64,000 nucleotides of DNA. Source: Agelaius tricolor (Eukaryota; Chordata; Aves; Passeriformes; Icteridae). Of this stretch, positions 14,001-25,700 are shown piece by piece. A program made the translations under genes and the position numbers. A model generated the notes under the pieces. The model saw nothing but the letters and a program-made list of their open reading frames with translations, had not been told where the DNA came from and searched no databases. Numbering within the stretch: position 1 is the stretch's first letter; every line of letters starts with the position of its first letter. The DNA lies in assembly GCA_023055355.1 (NCBI GenBank), contig JALJCS010000001.1, positions 49,419,381-49,483,380 of the forward strand, read 5' to 3'.

Positions 14001-17000
14001 CAACTATTTATCATTTAAATGTGCTGTTCTCATAATTCTAAACCCCCAGTTATTAATACAAAGGCACCTTAACATCTGTTAAAAATAATGACAAATGTGT
14101 AATAAATATTATTGAAAGTGTAGCTAAGTTTGTTTTTAAACATTGCATCACTTATTTAAAAGTCCTGTTGCACCACAAAAACACTTCATGTCCTGAATTG
14201 CACAAGCTTAGTTTTGAATACATGACAACAACACTGAATACCACTAAGGCTGCTGAAGATGCCCATGCTGGAAGCCCATACATAAAAAGAAGGGGTCACA
14301 TTTTAGTGGTAAACCAAGATGATCAGGAAGAAAAAAGCTTGCATAGAGACACCCACAAGAAGTACTATGATTTCATTAGAATGAGACATAAGACCATGTC
14401 TTTTACCTTTTAATCATACAATTTTTAGTTCAGTCATTTAGTGACTTGATCAATCTGCTTTCAGTTATTGGAGGATCTCTGTCTAAAGATGTTTTAACAT
14501 CCCAAGGGCTTGCCTTAAATATGTACTTAATACTTAATAAATTGAATCAGACTACCTGCAATCCTTCATTTCCATACTTAACGTGTACAAGGCATCACTT
14601 AAGTAAAAGGAAGCAAAGTGCTGAAGGATGGTAATGAGTCTATTTGCTGCTGTTCCATTCTGGTTTGCACATATACTGTCAGCATTATGCTTGCTCACTC
14701 TGCATTGTGTCATAAAGCCATTTCAAAAAGCTTGGAAAGAGCATGTTTTTGCTGTAACATCAGGACAGGAGGCTGCTAAATGCAGAAAGGTAAGAGTGTT
14801 TTCAAAACAGGGATGCAGAAACTAATATTTCTGGGTATGTCCTCTAAACAAACAGCACTTGCTCATGTAGAGAGGTTGACAAACTGGTCCTGCAGAAAAA
14901 AAACTATGTTGATGTGCCTGATGTACTGTATTTTGGTCCTTTCCATTATGATTCTCTCCAAGATGTAAAGCAATGCTTTCTACAGTCTCATCCACATTGT
15001 TTACCATCTGCAAAATCACAGCTGAACTGCAAACTGAGGCATCCTTTAGTTCAAGGATAATGCACACCAAAACCAGGAGTGGGAGACCAATCTGCTTGCA
15101 TGTCTGCCAGGTCAGCAGGGGAGGAAATCTTTGGGCCAGTTAAAAGGCATCACTTAGAAAGCCATTGGCAGAGCAGGCCAGAGCACACGAATGATTTAGT
15201 GAGCTTTCATCCCTTGAAGCATTGTCCCTTCTGCTTAAACAAAAGGTAGCTTTTCAGGACACGATTGAGAGAAATTGTACTTTTTCTACTTTTCTGCTAA
15301 ACAAGACTTCATGTCATTACCTTAAATGCTGTAGTTTTCTGACAACAAAACAAGAACTTTGGGAAAATGGACCCATTACTTCTTTGTTGGAAGTAATGGA
15401 AGAATCTGAAAAATGCCCAGATCTGCTCTGCTAAGTGGAGTAAGGAGAGTGGGCCTGGTGAAGAGCTTTAAAGATTAAAATCCTGCTCATGGTGTGCTGT
15501 ACCAGTTTGACACTAGTGGAGCATGGCCTTCCCAGGTTAACTCTGGTTCCACGACAATCACCTCAGGCTTTTTCTCCAAGAGTTTCTGTGGGTTTTGCCC
15601 CATCCAGAGATTTTTTTCTGTGAGTTTCTCCCATCCACAGTTTTATCCTCTTAGCTAAATTTCTTTCAAATCAGAATCACCACTTGCCACAGTCTTTACT
15701 GCATGACTCTGCCAAAATTCTTGTTAAGCAATCTTATGATCTTTCCTGAATGTAACCTTCCTATATTTTGAAAGAGACTGCCACTGTATTTGAATAATCT
15801 CTTTACATAAACCAGTATTATCTCAGAAAGCATGCCTTCCTGCAGCTATGAAATAATTTTATATGTTTCAAATTCTGCCAAGAAACCCTAAAGGGAATAT
15901 TTTTATATTAAGTCAAGCCTGTAAATTTTAAAAAGAAATAAGGCTTGGATTTAGAATATAATTGCCCAATGCTCTCTCTAAATCTCTTAGCTTGAGACAA
16001 TTAGGGGCTGTAGGAGGACAATGGTAGTGAGGAGATGTGACAGTGTTTTAAAATTTATTGTGAATTCAACTGAACTGTGCAGAGAGGTAAATCCACCATT
16101 TCTGCAGGCATATGTGTTGTCTGCTTTTCAGAACAACAAAGGATCAAGGTGCTGCCCAACTTCAATAACTAAAGGTCTGATGACATTTCCTATGGGCTTA
16201 GTTTTAGCCTTTGTGTTATGGCTGGGCTCCACTTCAACTGCTCCAGCCTGACCTACAATTTCAGCCCCTTTCCTGGTCCCCATGGCTCTGTGATATAGTG
16301 AGACTGCCCTCAGCACTGCTGTGCCTTCCAATGCCAGCCTCAAAATCAGGGTGTTTGCTGGCTGGAGAGAGTGTGGGGGTATGTCAAGGGTCAGAAGTGT
16401 ACCGATAATTAAATTTCTTGTAATTTTTCACCAACAAAACTCTCCTGCATGTGAGAGTAGCCATGGTACACTCAGTGAGAGGTACAGGCTACAGAGGATG
16501 TCCAGGACACATTAAGAGCCCAACTGGCTCCTGATGAATAGAGGCATAAATAGGAATAACCCTCTGTGGAAATCAGTGGGATTGATTTACCCTGCTGTTG
16601 ACAAGAGGGGAATGATTCTCGTAGCCAGGGTGTTGTTGGTAACACAGGCATCATCTGTTTTATAGCCGGGCTCCTGGATCAGGTCTGTGAGCACTGTGGA
16701 GCTATTGATTGAAAAAGAGAGTTTGTGCCTTTGGTCTCACCTGCTCTAGCTTTGTGATTTTGCTTCTTTGTTTGTTTTGCAGACAGCTAAATCCTTTCCT
16801 CCCAGTGTCACTGAGCCCTAGACAAACACGATGGCATTGGGACACCACAGAAAATATGTATTGACAGTTTAATCAAAAGGGGTAGGGATGAGCTCTGGCC
16901 TGCTGGCATGGTGCCAAGCTATTTCTTTTCTTTATGGGGTTTTTTCCTTGATACTTCTTTTTTATACAGCTTGTTTGCTTTCAGACTTCCCAAGAGCTGC

Positions 17001-18738
17001 CACCAGTCATGGCTAACCCTGCTGTCCTGAGGGTGCTGCTTGACAGGGTAATGAGAAGCCCCACTGAGGAATAGAACCTGAAGAGTCCTGTGTTGTTCTA
17101 CAGTGTCTCACACAGAAGAATAAAATAAACTCAAAATGAGCATGATTTCAATCCTGCCTTTGTGCCAAAGCAAGAGATATTTTCATTTTCTGTTTATCCA
17201 ACTAAAAATAGAGATGATGGGAAAATGGATTTTTTTACCTGGAAAGAATTTCCAGTATTTTGGTGTTTGGTATTTACCTTTGGGAATATTAAAAGGTGAA
17301 ATAGAAACTTTTATCACAAAGGTCATATGAAATCAAATAAACTGAACATTTTGGAGCAAGGAGGCCTATCACTGCCATCAGATATATAGTCTGAGCAGTA
17401 TGTCCAGACACCATGGGAATCTCAAGTAGATGACAACAGCAACCACAAAGCACAGAACAGCCGAAAAAACCCCAAGAAATTAATGCTGAAGCCATGCAGA
17501 CAAATTATTTAGTTTGGAACTTCTGGTATAGGAAGAATAAAATGTACTATTTTTATTTTTAATTCAAATAGTAAATCAAACCCAGAATTTTCCTAAAGAA
17601 GTTTTCAACTCAGTGAAAGCCAGGTGACATTGGAAAAGCAATTGGCTTGAATCTTTTTTCCTGTTCAGTTAAGAAGCAGGTTACCCTTTTCTTTGTCATG
17701 CTCCAGGAGAACAAATTCTCACTCATGCCTCAGCCCACCCTCAAAAGGCAAACAAGCACTTGCTGTGCCAGGACTCAGATCCCATAACAGACAGTCAGGG
17801 ACGTTATCAGAAAGTTCTTAGTCTTTGTTTTTTTCCTGATTCCTTGGACACAGCCTTGGGACTTCTAAATCTTTGACATCACCCAACTCTTGGAAATACA
17901 GCCAAGAGAGCTCTTGTTGAATGCATGCACTGAAGGCTTTCTAAGGAACGAGGCAGAATTTACTGTCTCTTTCGGAATACAGGTTTTTTAAACCTTTTGA
18001 GTGTATTGTAATATTTCTTCAGCTTTCTTTCATCATCCAAGGGTAAATTTTTAGAGGATGCTTCAGATGTAGGGTTACTCACTGGAGGGGAGTTGCACAG
18101 GTTTCCTCTTATCATTGTCTCATGAGGTCACTTGCAGCCAACCTAGAAAAGCAGCAGGCAAGGATGGCTGCAGTCCTTGCAGGTTTGTTTGCCAGGGGTC
18201 AATAAGATTTTGATCTGAAGTTGGTTTGATTCCTTTTCTTTTCTTGGTTTCTAAAGCAGGGCCAGCAAGGCAGTTTCAGGCAGGAGACAGGCTGTATACT
18301 GTTCATCATCATCCTTTCTGTGCTAGGGTGGGAGCACATATCTGCAGTGAGAATGACTGCAAGTTGCTTTTACATGTCTATTTTTTGGCCTGCCAGGGGG
18401 CAGCATAGCAGTCAGAATAGCCTGAAGGTAGCTTTTCCTGGGGCACTGTGCTCTACTCAAAGGGCAGGAGTGTGATGGATGTTGGCTTTGTTTGGTGCCA
18501 TGGCTCTTGCTGCTCACTCTGTGTAATTTAAGGCCCCACAGAGCATTATGGTTGGGTCTCACAGGGCTGTGATGGAGCTCCTTCAAAACCTGCTAGGCAT
18601 CCTTCCCTGGAGAGGTGGAAAGTAGACAGGAGTGCCTGAGACACTTTGTGCCCTTGAGCAGCCAGCACAACCCTGCTGTACAAGCTCAGCCTTTCTGCTT
18701 GTGCTACAGGGCTGCAGAGAGGCAACTTGGCCTCACTG
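11001..18738. other. Unique non-coding DNA
   Basis: No gene, structural RNA or transposon recognised. A good polypyrimidine-AG acceptor-like site occurs near 16782 but runs into stops in the readable frames. The 90-codon open stretch at 12065-12337 is opposed by an almost equally long one on the other strand and has no recognisable features. Confidence 0.5.
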
Positions 18739-18845
18739 GATCATCAGATAATTCAGATCGGAAGAGGCATCAGAGGAGTTCACATGCTTAAAGCAGGGTC
18801 AGCCAAGCTCAGACCAGGATGCTCAGGCCTCTATCCAGGCATATT
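18739..18845 (-). mobile_element. CR1 LINE 3' fragment
   Basis: Read on the plus strand this matches the reverse of a CR1 3' end: a degenerate attcagatcggaagaggcat block, then gcttaaagcagggtcagcc, then cagaccaggatgctcaggc and ctatccaggc. Those words occur in this order in the 3' region of bird CR1 elements, in the antisense direction. The element is severely 5'-truncated, as is usual for CR1, and diverged, with the terminal repeat blurred. It contains no coding sequence. Confidence 0.72.
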
Positions 18846-20989
18846 GCCAGAGAGACTCTTCCACATAACTCTTCTCCAGGCACTTGTGGTTTTGGTTTTT
18901 TGGTTTTTTTTTTCCTGAAAGCAGTAATATTTTCAGGAAACTGGGACGTAAAAAGCAACAGAAAAATAGTGAAAAGCCCTGCATTTCTTCCTATTCTTTA
19001 CATGCTTGCCTGCATATGGTATATTTCTGCAGCCTTTACTAAGGTGTACTGCTCTTTAGGTAGAAGATTTCCTTTACAAAACAGCCAGGTATCTCTGTTT
19101 TAAACATCTTCCTTATTCCCCTTTCAGCGTGACAACACATTTTATGATGACATTCCCCTTCTGATGGTGACAACACTATTAGTTTACATGACAGATGTTT
19201 CATGTGGGCTGGAAACAGATAAAGAGACAAATCCTGATAAAGGCTACAATTCATCTGATAGTTTCAATGGAGTTTAGATACTCCATATCTCTTTTGATTG
19301 CTATTCATTTTAGATTTGAGTACCACAGCCTGTTTCAGATATGGAAGTTTCTATAGGCACCTAGAGCACACCCAGGAATCCACTGCACAGGAAACAGTCA
19401 GCTTTAAAGATGAGGTAGTTGGATGTTCCTAGAAGATCTGAGCCTGTTCATTTCCATCAATGACTTTCACACAAACAGGATGACTGCAGCATCGACAGAT
19501 TTGAGAAGCATCATCTTGCAGAACAGAATGAGTATACCAGCACAGGAGAAGGATGATGGATGTGGCTGAAAAATGTTTGAGTACAGGACATTAAAAGAGA
19601 CCTTTAGGACAAGAAGGTCTCCATTAAAAACTTCCACTGTAATCTGATCAGGGAGAAGTGACTAAGGTAGACCTGAACGTGCTTGTCAATGACAGGTGTC
19701 TTACCATTTGTCACATATAAGAGAGACAGACATACCCCTAGAATTCTTTAGGAAAGGTATTTTTAAGTTCAGGAAGTTTAAATATCACTGGGCAATGTCC
19801 TGACAAGCCCTCCTCCAAAATACGTCAGTCGAGAGTTTTGTCATCAGTTCAAGAAAAATGAACGGAAACCAGAAGACGTTAAAAAATTCTGGCCAGCTAG
19901 CCAAAGAGCAAGATAATCTTTAGGAGAACAGAAAATGATTAATGAAATGGAGAAAAAAAAGCTGATTGTGGTGTGTGTTTTTATGGTATAAATACAATAG
20001 AAAATGTGTATTTTACATGATTAAATGCTTTAGCTTCCTGTGCTCTCCTTGTTTTTGGGTTTCTCACTGAGTTAGCTGGACTTGAGCAGAGCCAGGAGCA
20101 GCAAGAAGACCAGTGGGAGAAATTCATATTTAGTAGGTATTCCCTTTTGAGATTAGGGTATGGGCAAGACACTTTGTGCTTATCTCCATGTCTGTGTTCT
20201 GCTTTCCTTCCAAAGGTGTTTTAAAGCCATATTACTGAAGTCAAAGAAAGATAATTGCTTGGATCTCTTGTGGAGAAGTTTTCTCATCTTATGTCCCACT
20301 TCTCTTTTTCTTTTTTTTTTTTGTAAGTAGATTCAATGTAGAAAGTACCAGATTTGGGGATTTGGAGTATTTCCTAAAAGCAGCTCACAAACACACCTAC
20401 ATAATGTACAAGACCTTATTTCTGGTGTGGAGACTACTCCCACTTCTTCCCCTCCTACACTCATTTGTGATCCTCCTTAAATTTTCTCTCTTCTCCTGGG
20501 AACTAAGTTTAATTACCCTATTGCCATTCCCAGTCTATATACTGCCTTTGCTGTCTGTGCATCCTTGGTTATTGGAAATCTGGGTAAATTGTTTATTTGT
20601 TTTGGGATCATACCTAACTGATCTATAATCTACAGGTTACCCAATCTTCAGGACCCACAGGCAATTTTATTTTCCTTGTTTCCTTCTGCTACAGATTTCC
20701 AAATGGCAATTTTTTTTGGTTCAGATTTTTACCCCTTACAGGATCCAGCTCAGGTTACTTTTTGCCATTTACTGTTCTATATCCTTGTATGTCTTAACCA
20801 GTGAAATTTGGCTTTATTTACATATCTGTCTTTTTTGCCTTTCTAGGTCTTGTAAGATTTTTGCTTTTGTCCTTATAGTAGGTAGTATATTATATTTTTA
20901 AATATCTTATCAAAGGTGGATATTTAGTGTGTGGAATACATTTCCATAAATTTTATTTTGGCTGAGGTTAAAGATTTCTCTTACTTTCA
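18846..20989. other. Unique non-coding DNA, pyrimidine-rich towards the right end
   Basis: No gene is supported. From about 20290 the plus strand becomes strongly T/C-rich, with a T-rich run near 20309-20322. The part from about 20400 may be further decayed LINE sequence continuous with the element at 20990, but I cannot recognise its protein remnant. Confidence 0.45.
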
Positions 20990-21270
20990 GCTCTTTAGGC
21001 AGCAATCAATTCCTTTCTCCTTCCACTGTCAAGCTGCTGTATCATCTCAGTCCAATAGATTTTGCTAATCAGTTTCCTTAACTTCTCTAAATTTGCTTTT
21101 CTGAAGTCCAAATCTTTAGCTAAAGACCTACTCCTATTTGTTCTTTGATTTTAAATGTAAAATGAATCAATTCTTGATCATTCTACAGTTACTTTCTATT
21201 ATTCTGTCCATTAGCTGTCTCTCTTTTAATGTCCTTTACACTTGCAGAAATCCAACAGTGTTACATCTCA
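20990..21270 (-). mobile_element. Old CR1-clade LINE ORF2 remnant
   Basis: On the minus strand, 21111 down to about 21052 translates to LDFRKANLEKLRKLISKIYW. This resembles the D-F-R-[KR]-A-x-...-L-R-x-L-[IV]-...-W segment between the endonuclease and reverse transcriptase domains of CR1-clade ORF2 proteins. The five codons upstream (SLAKD) are in frame. Stops and frameshifts break the rest, so it is a fossil. The family placement rests on this one motif and could be wrong; the flanking limits are approximate. Confidence 0.42.
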
Positions 21271-22489
21271 TTGACTGCTTGTAACTGTGATGAAGAAATG
21301 TGCTGGGTAATATATCCATTGTGCTGGTATTGATAGTGTCATTTTTTAGCCAGTATTTAGGAAATTCAGCTATCTCATAATGCAACAAAAGGCTGCAGTG
21401 TTTCTCTCTGAAATGGAATCAGACCTCTCTGTCACAGTCACACCAGTCTGAAAGTGCAGCTCCTCCACTAAGGTGCAAATTCACCCAAAACCACCAAACA
21501 TCTGCCCTTGACTGTTGCAGCACCATGTCCCCAGAAATTCCTGTCCCTCTTCCAGTGACCCTACCTACATGTCACCCAGCTGTACCAAATATTGTACAAC
21601 CTCACCCCTCCTGGTACTGAAACTATGACATTCTCCTGCCTTAAAAACCTGTGGAGAGAAGGAGAAATGAAACCTTTCCAGAGGATCTTTTGGGAGATTG
21701 GGTCCAGGCAGAGGCCACAGCTGAGCCATGACTGTGGTGCTCAGGGCTGGAGGATTGCCATGGACGTGTGCCACCACAAAATAAAGTCAAGTACATGGCT
21801 TGTGCCCTGCATGGTTTATCTTCCCCATAGGTATTTCACTGTGGAACTGGAGATTGTATTGTCAAGTTAAGGTACAGCAGAACAGCAAATGATGATTGTT
21901 CAGGAAATGCTTGTTCAGTTGATTGGATCAGTGTTTAGAAAATATAACTATTGAAATAGGGCAGAGACAAAGATTACTTCAAAGCCTGATGCATATGGAT
22001 TTAAGACAATTCTGGCTTGATATATTTTAGGATTGTACACAGTCATAAGGAAACTTAAGGAGTTTTGAGAAACCCTTTAAACTTAAAATTCAGAGTTCTT
22101 GGGGGGGATTTTAAACTGACAAATTAGGATCGCTGACATTGCGAAGCCTGGTCAAGTATGTTTAGGCTTATGAAGACAGCCTGATTTTTCTATGCAAAAA
22201 ATAGATTTTTAAATAGGCTTCATGATTTTTAAGGTAGGAGACCTGACATAAACTGTGAAACTTCAGAACAGAACGACAGAAACCCAGTAAAACTCTAGGG
22301 TTGTGGTCCAGGGAGAATTTGATAATTATCTTCAAAGAAAATGCTATAAAAAAGTATCAGATAAGCAAACCAAAACCCAAGACATCATTTTACAGTTTCC
22401 AAGGTGTTTTCAAAAATGTGCCATTCTAATGGGGGGAAAAGATTAGAACCCCACTGTGGCCAGGAGGATGAGAGAGACATGCTCTTTGC
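21271..22489. other. Unique non-coding DNA
   Basis: No gene or repeat recognised. Overlapping open stretches at 21565-21777 (minus) and 21592-21870 (plus) use the same bases and appear to be chance. Confidence 0.5.
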
Positions 22490-22700
22490 AGGGAGCTATA
22501 TGGTGGCTAACATAATCTGTCACAAGCATTTTGCAGCACAGAGCCTGTGATCATTAAAGCCTAAAATTGCATTCTTTGGATAGTCTAATTCCTGTCTATC
22601 TTTGCTGTAATCACTTTGCTCAGAGCTGAAATTTCATTTCCCTTATAATTTTTGCTATAAGGATGTATTTCACAAAGTGAAAAAGCACGTCCAAGACTAC
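22490..22700. promoter_or_regulatory. Candidate conserved non-coding element (composition only)
   Basis: A complex non-repetitive block with caagcattttgcagc, gtgatcattaaagcct and ctgtaatcactttgctc. The 16-base word gtgatcattaaagcct also occurs at about 11466, which could be coincidence in 64 kb. No conservation data are available. Confidence 0.2.
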
Positions 22701-25700
22701 ACTCTGTAGTAAAGCAACTGTCAAGTAGAAGTATTATTGTTAAAATACAACGAAAGATATATTCCCACTAGAGACAGACAGGAAATACAGATTCACTGCC
22801 TGAAAATATTTGTCATTTGGATCTTATTGTGGCCAGGTGTTGCTAGCTGGCCTGTTCACAAATTCTGGTTGAGCACAACCTCCTCCATTGTGTCACAGCC
22901 TCTCAAGAGTACTCTGACATCTCAGGCAAAATCTCCACCTCTCCTAATCTCACATCTCAGAAGCATCTGCAAGGGCTTTTGTGTCAAGAAAAGCTGGAAA
23001 AGTTCCTGTGTTGTAACTTTTCTTGCTTTGAGTTTTACATGCTTTCAAGATGATGAGGAATAAGCGCCGTTCAACTTCTTTAAGGTTAAATTTCCAATAG
23101 CCATTGAAGGACAGATTGAGAGCTGAAAGTAATTACTGAGAGTAGTTCACATCTGCTCTTCTGGACACCTGCTTGAAGCCCCTAGTGATGACTTCAAATA
23201 TGTTAATCCTTTTTCCAGAGACCAGTGAGCTGCTAGAGGGCTGGATTTTTTCAAATGAGAAAACAAGTCAGTTCTGCAATGAAAGACAGGGGCAATGGAG
23301 GGAAGAGACTAATTAAAACCCATACTGTAAATTGCTGCAATAGCAGGGAAAGGACTCCTCTCTCATCAGCATTTTCCAGTTGGCTTATAACATTAAAAAA
23401 AAATTATAGCTTTCATTAGGTCATAGAATGGTCTGATGTGTCACTTATTGTTTACATAATGGGTACCTAGTTTGCTTCAGCATTAGCAATGTAAATTGAA
23501 TACTCACATAGACTGATATCAAGCTTTGCCTGAGCCTTCACAGGCATCTTTCTTCCCCTTTGCCCAGTCATACAACTAGTAGAGCACCACTAACCAGAGC
23601 AGCAGTGAATGGTGGTGTGGACAGGAAGCTTAGTGGTCAAACTGGTGCCTTGTTTTGCCCTTTCTGCATGAGCATCTACGTTCAGTGGAGAAGAAACTTG
23701 CAAGGGAACTTTGCATCAACATAAGAAGCTCTGGGATAAAGTTCCTATGATTTAGCTACATATCTGTTGTGCTGTTCCCACACCTCCTCATTTTGAATCT
23801 TCTGATTTTTGTGGGGAGTAATTTTACATTCCAAAATAAGTGTTACCTTGTGTTTTGAAATATTTTAAATTTAGACAAGTATCATCCCAGATAATGATTT
23901 CATAGTAGAAAAATGGAAATGTATAAGAGAATTTCCAATTGAAGCTGCTTAGCACAGGAGGGCTGTAGTGACATCTTGACCAAGACACTTCTGGTTGGGA
24001 TATTTGTGGTACAGGAACAGAGAACAAGTAAAGGCATTCAAGGGTATTAGGTGAAATTATGGAAAGGGACAAACATAAAATTGCCTGAAGCTTGTACTTC
24101 TCCAAAGAAAAAAGAGGCCAAAAATTCTTTCTTTAGCTTTCTGTAGTCTAAACTTTCTGTGGAGTTTATGTCATACTTTTGTTGCAACACTAAATCTGGG
24201 TTTCCAGTAATGTCTGAAGAAGATTAATAATCAAGAAATTAGAGCAGTTATTGAATGCAATTAAATAGAAAAGTTTCTATAAGTGCTTTTTTTCTCATTG
24301 TGATAACTGAACACATGATGTTTAAACTGAGAACAAAGAGGCTGACCAAAGTTTTTCTGCCTCCAGGCTGCTCACATGTAAAATATACCAGAAAAATCTA
24401 GCACATTTTTATGGGCAGTGTGGAATACCTTCTCTTTCTAGTATGTGAGACATACTAAATGACCATGTGAAGGAAAAAAATACTGACATAATTATGAGAA
24501 TTAGTGGCAAAAAGGGTTTTATCTCTGATAAAATGAAGAAGCTGATCTGAGCCAGACAAGAGCAAATCTACTGGCCTACATAGCTGGAATCAACATTGAA
24601 CCTGAAATTTGCTGTCTTTCTCAGCAGCATGGTAATTGAAAGGGTTTGTTGTGTGTTTGGAACATGTTTTAAAATTGTCAAAATCAATCTAGTCTAGGCA
24701 TAAGCTTGAAACTGCATGGGAAACTTCAAATGGTCTTGAAGTCACAGTTATCAAGTGATCTGGAAGCGTAACCATAGCAGCCAGCAGAGCACATGCTCCT
24801 AAGCACCTCAACAATTTGCAAAGTCCTGGACTGGTGCTCTCACAAGGGTTTATGACATTGTTCACACAGTGTTTAGTAGAAACAGGAGCAAAACTTGGTG
24901 GAATGCACTTAATCTTATTTTAGCTGCACAAAATAAAGCACATAAAATAGGCTATGTGTTTACACTCACAACGTTAGTGTAAAATCACTAATAGAAAGGG
25001 GAGAAAAAGCAATGAAGCAGCACATGAGTTTTTTGATTTTTTTTCAAATGAAGTTACTTAGGTCTTTATTTCCTATTTCTCCAGATGCAGAACTAGGAAA
25101 CCAGAGAGAGTTCTGTTCACCTGGAAAAAATCATAACATAGATCTATTCATAACATCATAATTAGATCTATTCAATTTTTATTGTTCATTTTGCACTAGA
25201 AGAGCTGAGCAACAAGCTCACTGTGAATTGGGCTCAGTAAAATCAAACTGTACTGTCAGAGAGCTCTGCCTGGTGTTTTCAAAGCCTTGCTATGGAGTAT
25301 GGGCAGGCTATTCCAAGGACACCAACAATGCATAATTTCTTTGGGGGGAAAAAAAGAAGAGTGTGATTTTGGTAGTGGTCCTTGACAATAGGCTGCAAAA
25401 AGACATCTTAGAGTCAGCACTGATAAAAATTGTCTGCCATGTGAATGATGTGCAGTAAGACAATCCTTGTTAAGTCATAGAGGTCAAGAATTAACATTGA
25501 GCCAGTTGTTTCTTTTTTTTTAGAGAAAATAGCTGTCTTCTGATTGCCAGGGAGAGAGACAAGAGTGTCACAGTTTGTCCAAATGACTCAATTTCTAGTT
25601 TTAGGAACATAATTGTCACTTTTTTTAGCTGCTTTTTTCACTTTAGCTAAAATGAAGTGTGTTAAGATACTTTTGTCTCTGAGTTTACGAAGTCAATTGA

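Noticed and set aside
16750..16830. Strong polypyrimidine-AG acceptor near 16782
   Set aside because: The sequence after it meets stop codons quickly and has no donor of note; isolated acceptor-like sites are common.
11466..22562. 16-base word gtgatcattaaagcct shared by about 11466 and about 22547
   Set aside because: A single shared 16-mer is near chance expectation in 64 kb and the flanks do not match.
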